Below are positions 45,478 to 55,921 of a stretch of DNA of 64,000 nucleotides, piece by piece. Origin of the DNA: Apricaphanius iberus. Lineage: Eukaryota > Chordata > Actinopteri > Cyprinodontiformes > Aphaniidae. Where the stretch lies: the NCBI GenBank assembly GCA_028564705.1, contig JAPXFQ010002899.1:186001-250000 (forward strand), read 5' to 3'. Numbering within the stretch: position 1 is the first letter of the stretch; every line of letters begins with the position of its first letter. The notes under the pieces are model-generated. The model did not search any database and was not told where the DNA came from. It saw only the letters and a program-made list of their open reading frames with translations. Position numbers and translations under genes: made by a program.

Positions 45478-48400
45478 CTAACAGAGAAGATTATTTACCT
45501 AGGTTATTTCTAAATTTTCAACAGAGATTAACTTGTCTACAATCTTAACATTTGATTCCTTTTACTTTCCGAAAATGATAAAAATGCTGAAACATTTAAT
45601 TCTTTCAAATTGACGCCAAACACTCACCTGTTCAGGGTTGGCTTCAATTAATAAAATCTGAAACATTTATTTCAATCTGTAATCTAATAGTTTATAGCTT
45701 TTCTTCAATGTCCCACTATAATATAATGTACATGTGCTATTTGTTGTGTCGTGTCAAGCACTTTGATTTGCCCCATTGCTGAAATGTGCTACACAAATAA
45801 ATTTGACTTGGAAAATTCCCAAAGAAATTCTGAAAGTACCTGCCACTTGGTGTGTATCAATCAGACCCAAATTAGAGGTTCTGTTAGGTTAACTATGACA
45901 CAGGTTTGAGTGTTTGTGTGTGTATGCTATTTTTATGATTAAAGTAGTCTATCGCTGAATTGATTAACTAGTTAAACATTAGGTTTTATGTTTTATGTAG
46001 TTAGTTTTACGTAGTTAGCTGCAGTTTCTATTATTTCACAATAGATTTCATAACATTCCTCAAATAAGCTGCCATTGATCTGATGGTTTTTTTAATGTCC
46101 ATCTCAGATCAACACAGCCCTACCCTCTAGTACTATCAGCAGCTGCAGCTATAGCAGAAACCCCTCCAAAGCAATGTGGTACCCAAACCAGTAAAGCATT
46201 GGCTGCTTTAGCTTTGCATTGTCCCCACCAAATAACAATGATATATTAGGACCTGACTCCATTTCAGATTCCTGATTTATAAAGGTTGTTGTTATTCTGC
46301 CTGGTCTACAGAAAGTTATGTATTTTCAAAGTGTTTTAAAACCTTGTCCTGTGTGTATTTTTAAACTGTGAGTACTCGCCCCTCCAAAGGTCTCTGCATT
46401 TTCCTGTTTGTAACGTCTGATTCCTTCTTTTTAAAGAAAAAATCATTTACCTGGATGACGTCCGACAAATCGTCCGGGGTTATCTCATTCATCATCCTGA
46501 TCTCTGACTCCTGATTCTCAGGAAGAGATTTCCTCTCCTGTGACACCTCGCCTGCTTCTTCAAGGTCTGGTTCCTCAGGAATGACTGGTAGCAGTTTAAG
46601 GACCACCGGAACATCAACCTGGAACCATCCTTGGTAGAAGGTATGAAAGTTCTCCCCAAATCTGTGGATCCCTCCATACATCTGTGGATTTTAGCATACA
46701 AATTTCCTTTAAAATTAACGTTACTAAAATAATTATTGCACAGTACTGTACAGTAAAGGCAGAATTACAACATGAAATTACTGAGTAGGCAGTAAAGGCT
46801 GAATATGGAGATACTTGATAAGGAAGCACAATTTAACCCCGAACTCTTCCTGATGGGACTTTACTCTAAACACTAGATGGACCTACATAAAACATTTCCA
46901 CTGCATAAAACACAAGCAGAAACGGTGACTTTCATCCTGGATCTCTAAGCTAACTCAGTTGATAAAACAGTTGCTAAATTTGCTAACATTAGCTATCAGT
47001 TAAACTCCTCTACGATACATTCCTCACTGGATATGGTTCTGGCTGGTAACTAGGCCTATCAGCAGAGAACCATGCAACCCAACGGCTGGAAATATATTTT
47101 ATTGTTCTAACTACAACATAAACAAACTAGATGTCGATATCATGTTCATGTTCTATATCCAACCTATAAAATGACACACTCTGATTAACATTAACATCTC
47201 AGCATTAACAACAGTTTAGTCAAATAAAATGGTGTGGCTGCCATCACACATGATGTCCAACACTCATCCTCTGCCTCAGTGTCCTCAGCTGCTTTTCCAG
47301 TGAGGCTGCCGTTTAGCATGGTGTACATTACAGAACACAGGAGGACCAGGGTATTATGCACAATGTTAATAAAATGTCTTGTAGCAACTGATGAAGTGAA
47401 ATGAGCTTGGTGTTTGTGTACTGTGCAACTAAAATACTCTACTAACGACTGACACAGAAGCAGGTAATAAAAGCAAAATGTACCAATTTACTAAATCTAA
47501 AGATTGTCTATGTATGTGAAAGTTATAAATAATCTTTGTCAAATTAACCTAGCTATTTTTATCTTTATCTATTTTTAAAATATGTATTAAGCCCTTCATG
47601 GATATGTGATAAACAGCTCATGTCTCCACGTGATGACAGTGATTTAGTAGGATTTGGCTCCAAATAAATATTCTTGATTTTATGGGTTGTTACAATCTTG
47701 CTCTGTATACTCTACGTTGTGTGTTTATAAGTTGTTTTAAAACTTGCTCCATGTTTTTTTATTTAACTTTGAGTACTGGCTCCTCCAAAGATATTATCCT
47801 AATCTTAACCAATGATTCTTTCTTGTTAGAGTTTAAAAAATGTACCTTGAGCGTGTGAGAAGAACCTTCAGAGATGGTTTGGTCCACCATCTCAATCTCT
47901 GTTTCCTGATTTCCAGGAAGAGATTTTCCCCCGTCTGACGCTACCGCTGTTGCCTCCTCAAGGTCTGGTTCCTCTTGGATGACCGGCAGAGATTTCAGGG
48001 CAACCTGCCTGTACTGTCCGTGGCAGTCAGTGATAAAGAACCTCCCAAACTGGTTGGTCTCTTCATCCATCTGTTGATTTTAGAATAAAAATAGGCTTTA
48101 TTGTCCCAAACCGGGAAAATTAAGGCCTAACAGTAGAAAGGTGACAGATTTGCAAAAATGTTAAAATAATAAAAACAGAGATAAATAATAGCATAATACT
48201 GTAGAGTGAGATCATGATAATAATGGATTGCATTCATGTAGCGCTTTTTGAGAGTTAGATGAAGTGTGTTACCCAAGGACACAAAGGCATATAGCAGGCA
48301 GAAGCAGGAATCAAACCCACAATTTCTGAGTTACAGGCCAACAACACTACCACTGAGTTACAGCCGCCCAAGTTTTAGATTCTCATGCCTGCAAATCTGT

Positions 48401-49402
48401 AAATTGTCCCGGACGGGACTGACTCAGCTGTTGTTTCTGTTCGTTCGTAGGTGAGCTCTCACACAGCATGTGAGCCTCATGAACAAGCTTACCATTCAGG
48501 CTGCTGTTACGCATTTGGCATGTCCCTTTTTTGCATTCGCAAACAAAAAATTTTAAACTTCACATAGTCCCTTTAAAGAACAACATACTCTTCCCAAGAA
48601 GTGAAAAATAATCGTTGGCAAAACAGAAGAAAAATGTGCAACAACTGCAGAAATGTTACTTGAAATGAGAAGAAAGTGCAAACAACAGAAGGCATTTGAA
48701 CACTGATGGAGTTTGTTTGGATCATTGATGAATAAAGAGTCTTACAGCCGCTGGGAGGATGGATCTTTGAACGTCGCTTTGCTCCACAGTCTGAAAATCG
48801 CCAGCGTCAGAACTCAAGGCAGGATTGTTTCCTGAGGGCTGCACGTTGACGATGTCTTGCTGGTCTTCGGCAGCCTGTCGCTGTCTTTGCCGGCGTTCTT
48901 TGCAGCTCCACACTAACAGCTCTTGGATCATTTTGATGGCAGGTGGAAGCATTGGATCCACTGTGCTGGTCTCAGACAGTTGCAGGACAAACGAAGCTGC
49001 TTGATCAAGCTTGGAGCAAAGCGAAACGTTGACCCTTTCTTTTACTGTTTTAACAAATAATTTGTTAAAATCATCGAAGCTTGTTGGATGCGGCTTTCCT
49101 TTAATGTGAAGGGCATCTGAAAATGTTTTCAGCACCACATCACCGATGAAGCCGTCTAAATCCCTGCTCTTGAGGCGTCTGATGCAAATGTAGTCAAGAG
49201 CAACAGAGCAACATTGCTCCACTAGGTTTAACAGGAGCTTCTTTAGACTAGATTTGGTGTTGTCGTCAGGTTTCCCCAAGGCCAAATCCATGTTTTGGTC
49301 GAATGAAAGGTCGCTCCACAGAAAGTCTTCGACCAGGGTGCTTATCATGTCCACCGAAATCACTGGGACTTTTCCCGCCTCTGAACAGATGGAGTGGTTC
49401 AT
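45139..49402 (-). CDS. unrecognised four-exon protein gene
   Basis: Exons on the minus strand: 49402-48746 (219 codons), 48070-47846 (75), 46681-46451 (77), 45477-45139 (113 with stop). All introns are phase 0 with good AG/GT borders, and all frames are open: 483 residues from the first ATG (MNHSICSEAGKVPVISVDMI). Exon 1 is mostly helical (DLDGFIGDVVLKTFSDALHI; LLVWSCKERRQRQRQAAEDQ). Exons 2 and 3 are acidic and similar to each other. Exon 4 has CYSCKEKILKPAKKPN and a basic end KRFLSSVCKFFRNT. No signal peptide or clear membrane segment. I know no family for it and give no function. Support is the open frames and consistent phases; transcript evidence is lacking. Confidence 0.65.
45720..45815 (+). 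repeat. LINE 3' tail scrap
   Basis: 'gtgtcaagcactttgatttg', 'gaaatgtgctacacaaataa', 'atttgacttgg' match the usual end of fish L2-type LINEs (compare 61158-61215). It lies in the unknown gene's last intron region. Confidence 0.55.
46451..46681 (-). CDS. unknown gene, exon 3 (duplicate B)
   Basis: Acceptor AAAATCCACAG|ATG, donor ATCCAG|GTAAAT, 77 codons, phase 0 on both sides. Contains LLPVIPEEPDLEEAGEVS, ERKSLPENQESEIRMMNE, ITPDDLSDVIQ. It aligns with exon 2 over its whole length, and even the acceptors match. Confidence 0.6.
46690..47840 (-). other. intron between exons 3 and 2 of the unknown gene
   Basis: AT-rich; no further copy of the duplicated exon was found in it. Contains no recognisable element. 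Confidence 0.45.
47846..48070 (-). CDS. unknown gene, exon 2 (duplicate A)
   Basis: Acceptor AAAATCAACAG|ATG, donor CTCAAG|GTACAT, 75 codons, phase 0 on both sides. Contains SLPVIQEEPDLEEATAVA, GGKSLPGNQETEIEMVDQ, TISEGSSHTLK. Compare exon 3. Confidence 0.6.
48225..48380 (-). repeat. interspersed repeat with tRNA-like text
   Basis: 'gcattcatgtagcgcttttt' then 'caggaatcaaacccacaatt', 'acaacactaccactgagtta' and 'cagccgccc'. Resembles a teleost short repeat that includes a tRNA-type box (reverse GGGTTTGATTCC). In intron 1 of the unknown gene. Confidence 0.4.
48746..49402 (-). CDS. unknown gene, exon 1
   Basis: ATG 49402-49400; an upstream TTG at 49435 would be in frame but is not a start. It ends SDVQRSILPAA at donor GCT|GTAAGA. 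Text such as STLVEDFLWSDLSFDQNMDL and LLLNLVEQCCSVALDYICIR suggests a compact helical domain. Polar, Gln-rich end (ERRQRQRQAAEDQQDIV). Confidence 0.65.
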
Positions 49403-49559
49403 GGCTTCTTGGGTTTGCGTAGGTGTAACAGGCAAACCTCGATATACTATGAATAAATCGCAATATGCTATAGATCGCTATCTGAAATATCGTAAAAGAT
49501 ATCGCCAAAATAATCGTCTGTCTCTCTCAAAGAAAGTGCCAGAAGGAATGAATAATTCT

Positions 49560-49700
49560 TTGACACGTTTATATATAGGGCCACTGTGATGTCATAGTCA
49601 CCTAAGGAACAAGCTCCACCCACGTAAATAGAATCACTTGAGCCAACAGAAATTACCATATATGGTAAATTCTGAGGGAACAAGTTCCACCCACATAGAT
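49560..49700 (-). promoter_or_regulatory. probable core promoter of the unknown gene (TATA, CArG box)
   Basis: Minus-strand TATATAAA at 49568-49575, 166 bp upstream of the ATG. About 80 bp further up is a perfect CArG box CCATATATGG (49656-49665) within the 16-bp palindrome TTACCATATATGGTAA. An 18-bp sequence GGAACAAGYTCCACCCAC occurs twice 71 bp apart (49606-49623, 49677-49694), flanking the CArG box. TGATGTCAT (CRE-like) lies at 49588-49596. SRF binding is an inference. Confidence 0.45.
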
Positions 49701-50950
49701 ACGTTAGCAACTGTTGCTAGGTGCTTCTCCTGCCCTTCTCTTTGCAGCTCGGGAAATAATGGAAAAGTGACAAATATTCCATGTTTTGGTAACAATTGCG
49801 ACCCGCTGTTGCTAAAAAAGTCCTCCAGACACTAGATGTCTCTGTTGTCTCCATGTTTAACAGGACAAAGAGATTTAACTATAGAACAGAGACAGAAGTG
49901 ACAGACATCTCTGCAGTCTGTATTTCTTCAGAAATCAGAAGAAAATGAAAGAAATCCAGTTTTATTTTGTTCATAAATCACAAGCGTATAAATTAAGATG
50001 TTTTAAATTGTTAAAGAGTTGCAGCTTGTTGTTGAGAGGAACAGAGGACAGTAGCCTAACATAGAGCAAATCACTTTCAAAATGTTTTGGTTGGTTTATA
50101 AATCACTGAATATCTTAGCCCCAAATAAAATTACAGATCTGTAACTCCTGTATCAACCCTCCAGACCCCTCACACCTTCTAGTTCTCTTTGTAATCTGTT
50201 TTCCAACCTTTCATTTCCTTCATTCTGCTGCTGTAATGTCTCTCCATTGCATTTTGAGTTGCAACACTGAATAAACTTCTCTGGACTTTGAAGGAGCCTG
50301 TCACCTGGTGAATATCAGTTGGAGCCAAACCAGAGGTTCTGTTAGTGACTCAGGTTTGAGCACCAAGGGCTAAAGTGTCAAAAGAAACATCAAAGAGGTG
50401 TCTCTTTTTCAGCTGTGTTAATATGTACATGCAGACTCCTTATAAAAAGTATTTCTGTCTCTTCCATCATGTTGTGAGGGTCAAAGGTTATCTTTACAAA
50501 AGAGTGTTAATGTGATGCATGGTTTCTGAATCTAAGACAGACAGACAGGCTAAAGAGTCTAAAAGTGTGTCTTATATAGACATTCTTCCAGTGTTTCCTC
50601 TGTGGGAGCCCTCTGCATCAGAAGCGTTGGTCATCTGTGGCTGTTTGGGTGCTTTCCGGGTGGTGCTTTGGTGGAGGTGGGGTCTCAGCTCGGTCTCCTT
50701 TGAGCGCCTTGGGTCGGAGCCTCGGCTGCTGCTGTTGATCTGCTGCTGCCTGTGCAGATGGCTCCCTTGATGGCGTTTACCTTATCCACCCTGGCTCATC
50801 TGTACTCAGTACAGTTTCCGTTTTATTGTCCATTTTATTGTCTAACTTAATGTAATTTTAATGTTGCATTTCCACTCATGGGGATATGATTGAAAGGAGG
50901 GGGGTATAAATGTGAACATGTATAAATTGTGTGTGTCTATATGGGGTGGG
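49700..50950. other. intergenic with a LINE tail (about 50040-50290)
   Basis: 50090-50290 ('taaatcactgaatatcttag', 'ctgtaactcctgtatcaacc', 'ctgaataaacttctctggac') is an L2-type 3' end in plus orientation. Nothing else supported. Confidence 0.4.
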
Positions 50951-51400
50951 GGTGAGGAGGGTTCACCCTGTTCCGCCTTGCACAAAGTAGCAGGTATCGG
51001 TCGTGCTGATGGGTTGAGGACCTTCTACAGACCTGTCCAGCTCTCTGAGAATAACCACCAGTCTCCTGAAATCTCCTCCATCTTCTGGAGATTGTGCTGG
51101 GAGACACTTTAAACCTTCTTGCTGCAGCACGTGTGGATGTGCCATCCTGGAGAAGTTGGACAACCTGTGCAACTTCTGTAGGGTTAAGGAATCACCTCTT
51201 ACTGCCAGTAGAGATACCCTGTTTTGAGGATTTTCTAATTGTTGCCACTGTAGTGCACCTGTTGTTAAGTCCAATCCAGCTGAAAGTGATTAACGATGCC
51301 CTCAGCTGCTTAACCAACCAGAAAATTATCAGACAGGCTTAACTGATTTCAAGCCAGGGCCAATAAAAAAGGTGTTCCTTTAATTTTGTGAGCAGTTTAT
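50950..51400. repeat. fish interspersed repeat, type unknown
   Basis: 'gaccttctacagacctgtcc', 'gctgggagacactttaaacc', 'gtgtggatgtgccatcctgg', 'gttcctttaattttgtgagc'. I recognise this as a multi-copy fish sequence but cannot place its class. Confidence 0.4.
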
Positions 51401-52129
51401 TTGTATATGTTGTAAACTTCCATTTAACAAAGTCACCGGAAGGCAGACTGATGAAGAAGTATCCCCAGGAAAGCCATCAACCTCTGGTCGGCCTTTACTA
51501 AGGGACAGACCAAAATCTTCAGCTGGCTGAGGGGAGATGGTGGTGGCCTACCACCAGTATGACGAACCTCAGCCTTATTTTGATCAGCTACATGACAGGA
51601 AGAATGCACAAAAAACACTTAATGGGTTTACATCTCTCCAGTAAATATTTGCCTTCAATCTGACCTTTTTGTGTTTCATTTTTAATTTGGGACCGAGTTC
51701 TTCTGGCTCCAGAATGATTGCATCTAATTAAGATAGGAGTCAATATATGTCTAAGTCAAATCACAATATTATTGTAATCTCAACAAATTGGTGGCAAAAG
51801 AAAATACTTTTTGAATAATAATCCAACAAACTGAAACAAATTTTAAGTTATATATTTTATCCCCTGGCACCACCTGACCCCAACTGGGAACAAGGGGTAG
51901 GAAATGAATGGTTAAAAGTGAAGATTGATGAGAGTTATTATATTTAAGGCTGATTTCCGATTGATCCAGTAGCAATGCTCAATTCAAATTTAAGTGCAGT
52001 GTAAAGCTTTAACCTGAAGACGGCACTCCAATGATGTTTGGTAGAAAATTCATATTTTTTATTAAAATATACGAAAAAACAAAACTAATGAAGACAGTAC
52101 TATTAGACTCTAAAGTTTATCAGCAAAAA

Positions 52130-52132
<3 letters not shown>

Positions 52133-52162
<30 letters not shown>
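52133..52162. repeat. (TA)n microsatellite
   Basis: AAAA run followed by about 13 TA units. Confidence 0.85.
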
Positions 52163-52168
<6 letters not shown>

Positions 52169-52659
52169 AAGTTAATTTGGGGGTGAGCTGGACTTGAAAC
52201 TCACACGTGGTTATTTTTTGCCAGGCTAGCATTCTTTCTTCTGCATTAATGCTTTAGTTTCATAATGATTGGCTTGGAATCCTCATAGGCCAACATTTGT
52301 ACTTCAAACTCCATCTCTTTGAGATATTCTGCCCATTTTTACTCTTCAGTTTCCTTTGTGACTCATGAATTTGGTGATCCTTTGGGAGGCTCTTCATATA
52401 TAAAGGGTTTACCAGGAGTAGACTGATTAAGATTGTGGAACAGACATACTCAGGCTAAGGAACAGGCGTCAGGACAATCCTGGAAGAAAACATCTGAGCA
52501 GTGGCGTCCACAGTCAAGCTCAAGGAGCTGGTGCCCTGCATGTTTAAGGTTTCACCCTTGGTCGACTCACCTGAATCAAATGAGTGGTTCATTTCCAAGA
52601 CAAGTTTAGGAGGTAATACGAGGGGGACGAGGATGCATCTAAAACCTGCAGGACATTGG

Positions 52660-52915
52660 TCCTTGAGTTGGATATTTTTTTCTTAGAGGCTCCAAAGGGC
52701 TTGAAAATGGGGCTAAGGTTCAACCTTCAGGAGAGCAGCAACCTGAATCAAACAGCAAGAGCTACAAGGGAGTGGTTAGAATGGCCCAGTCAAAGTCAAG
52801 ACCTAAATCTAAATGGGAATCTGTTAAAAGACTTGAAACTACAATATATAATTGCGATCATATAGCAAGAAGACTGTGCAAAACTTTCTATCAGCATGGA
52901 AAAATACTTCAAAGC
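52660..52915 (+). pseudogene. Tc1-like transposase remnant
   Basis: 'tggttagaatggcccagtca', 'aagtcaagacctaaatctaa', 'gggaatctgttaaaagactt' corresponds to the EWPSQSQDLNL region of Tc1 transposases (WPSQSPDLNP.E), with the Glu position lost. Scrap only. Confidence 0.55.
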
Positions 52916-52999
52916 CCCCCAAAAAACTAAGATGGTTCCACAATACTGGAAAACTACGGCCGTCAGACTTTCATGGTATTTCATCATTCTGCACTGTAC

Positions 53000-54730
53000 T
53001 TCATGTTTGCATCTCAGAAGTCTAATTGAGACATACAGAGCGTTTTAGTTGTGATGTGACAAATTTGATAAAGTCAAAGGGTTAGGAATGCTTTTCCAGG
53101 GAACCTTTATGACAAGAGTCTGGTGTCACCAAGGATACAAACACAAAAATGATGTACTTTAGCATACAAGTATTCAAGTACAGAAAATAAAAAGCAAAAG
53201 TCTAACCAAAAACATAAGTTTATTTAAAAAAAACCTAACTGCATGAAATATAAAGAATGAAAAATAAGAAAATGGATAGTACTTTTAGTTGTTTTTTAAA
53301 AGAAAAAAATGAATATTCAGCTAAATGATTCAGCCCAAGAAAATAACCAAAGTCAAAAATATCAGATTAAAAAAAATCCATGGAAATATTTTAAATACTT
53401 TTAAGCGCACTTATTTTCATGTTTATATTTGCTCTATTTTTAGATTTACTGACTTTGTGTCTCTACAGAAAACGAAATACAATAAAACTGAGGCTGCCTA
53501 ATGAATAGTTTTAACAAAATTAGTTTTGAGGTTGTAGCAAAATACAAAAGTTCAAGGATTGTGTCCCCTGGTGGACAACAATGACTCCCCATCACATTTT
53601 TATATGAATTTACTGTATCCAAAACAACCCATATCATTTCATGATCTGTATAAAAACTTCTACATTGCAGCTGGTGGAGGCAAACACATTTTTAGTTTGA
53701 TATCCAAGGATTTATCATATGGAAAAGGACTGCGGGGCTTTTCTGCTACATTTAACAACTTTAGCAGCCTACATTTGACAGGATAATAAGATAGACGAGC
53801 AAACTTCATAGTCATTCATGCTATCCGACATAGCTGAATTAAATTGGATTTTCCATGCTCATCGTGAAAGACGTAAAAGACAAAGCAACATTTTTATTCA
53901 AAATCCAACTGCTACATGTCAAATTCAAACCGTTTATTTAATACTCACAATAGATTTTTTTTTTTCATTTGAAAAATCTAAAGAGGGGGTTTTAAGGCAT
54001 ATTGGGTGTTGAGATGACCAACTTTACCAGGCCTGTCCTCATGGCGGCACACAGGATCTAGGCTGCTGGTGAGCGGCCGTGAATGGAATGAAGTTACTGC
54101 TGAAGAATCTCAGCTGCTAAAAGGTTCGATTAATAATCTGTGCAGCTCACATCTAAATAATGTCACATAACAAGTTGCCTAAAAAGACTATAAACCATTT
54201 GGACCAGAAAAAGTTAAATGAAGCCAGATCTGCCACAAGTCAATACATCAAAATGACCCAAAATTAGATTTATAAATGTGAATTTCAAAAAAAACCTTTA
54301 AATTTTACAAATCCATTCATTCCATTCCTATCCAAATAAACTTTTTTTAATTGAATTATTTTAACTTTTAATATTTTTACCTCACGGCTGTGTGCTGCTC
54401 CCCACCTTAGAAATCTAAATCTCTCCGAGGTACTAAATCGTTTATTTAGTGTGAAGCAGCAGCAAGTTAAATCATTTCATAATGTACTTTTAACACTTGT
54501 TCAACCACTTCATGTCTGTTTTCAATGTATGCAGTGTCAGATCAACATAACCCAGCAGCAGCGTCTCAACAGCAACAGATTTGTGTGACAAACTGGTTTT
54601 GTTTAAAACTTTTGACCTTCTTCAACTGGTCGATTTTAAACTGTTAAATCAGATTTGTTTCTAAAAATACGTGTGAACAACTCAGACAAATATTGTTGTG
54701 TAAGGCAGGCAGAGAATAAAAATATGTTTT
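53000..54730. other. intergenic, no gene seen
   Basis: AT-rich; short ORFs show nothing recognisable. Confidence 0.45.
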
Positions 54731-54736
54731 TTCATT

Positions 54737-55373
54737 AGGGATGTCCGATATTATCGGCCTGAAGTCATTATCGGCTGAAATTGGCATTAAAATGTAATAT
54801 CGGAAATTATTGGTATCGGTTTTAATTTTTTAATGAGTTTTTCAAACCATACACATATTATATATCAAACTCTTCAGCTACTTCTTTTCTCTCTCAGAAT
54901 GTAAAAATATGACAGATTTGAGGTTTAGTTTTTGAGATATTTGTTTGAGACAACTTTCAATATATCAAAAGGTAGGTTAATTATTGGCCCTGCTTAAATG
55001 TTGGCTGTTTTTTTTATATTCTTGTTTCAGTTGTTTCCACTTTACCTCACTGCTATAAAGGTATACTGTTGTTTACATTTTCAAATTTGTCCTGAGTGGT
55101 GGGCCTTTGTCAGTATTCTCTGTGTGAGAAAATATTACAGCTACTTTTGAAGACAAAACAAAAATGGCACCTTTTTCAATTGCCTAACTAAAATTCTAAT
55201 ACATTTTTAAAGCTCAAGTATGCATGATACAAGATATTGCATTGTGGTTACCTAAAAGGGTTTAGTAGTTTTTGTTTTTTTATGAGGGAGGGTCCACACA
55301 TATCGGTTTATATCGGTATCGGAAATTATGAGTTAGGATATATCGGTAAAAAAGCCAATATCGAACATCCCTA
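54737..55373. mobile_element. hAT-like MITE rich in TATCGG
   Basis: Left TAGGGATGTCCGATATT, right reversed TAGGGATGTTCGATATT: 17-bp inverted ends with one mismatch. 'tatcgg' repeats near both ends. No coding. No clear target duplication. Confidence 0.6.
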
Positions 55374-55843
55374 GTGTTCGGCTTATGTATGTGTGCGCCT
55401 TTGGAGCAAAATATGGTCCTCTTTAGGAAAACTAGTTTCAGAGAAGTCTAAAAGAGTAAAGACATTTTTTTAAAACAAAAATGATAGAAAAAAGATGCAG
55501 CTATCTACAGTGATAACTACAGCCTTGATTTTGATGCAAAGTCCACTCAATATGGTCGCCTGTTCACAATGATCATCTATAGACTGTTAATAGGATGAAC
55601 CACCATTTCAAATGAGCAGTCAGCAGAACCCCAGGCTGATTGTCTCCCTATTACTCTGCATTATTTCACTTCCTAAAATGAGTCAAATATCTTTGTAATG
55701 ATTTTTGTGATGCATCTATATGTTATTTGCCCAATGTCTGAACTTTAATCATCATAAAAATCAACCTCAAAGAACAGGTCGAACCATTTCCGGAGGAAAA
55801 ATAAGAAACACGAGGATTTAAAACAGTTGTCCAACTTTTTGCC

Positions 55844-55849
55844 TTTATT
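55844..55849 (-). terminator. eif3d: eif3d poly(A) signal
   Basis: AATAAA on the minus strand, 73 bp after the stop codon. Confidence 0.75.
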
Positions 55850-55921
55850 GAAATTCAGGGGGAATTCAGTTATAGTTTTGTTACTCAGATGAAGGTAGAT
55901 TTGGTCAATGGAGCAAACGCC

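Noticed and set aside
49403..49435. upstream extension of the unknown gene to 49435 (MPVTPTQ...)
   Set aside because: The codon at 49435 is TTG, not ATG; the first ATG in frame is at 49402.
54737..55373. 8-bp target duplication at the TATCGG-rich MITE
   Set aside because: Flanks gttttttcat and gtgttcgg do not match, so the hAT call rests on the inverted ends only.
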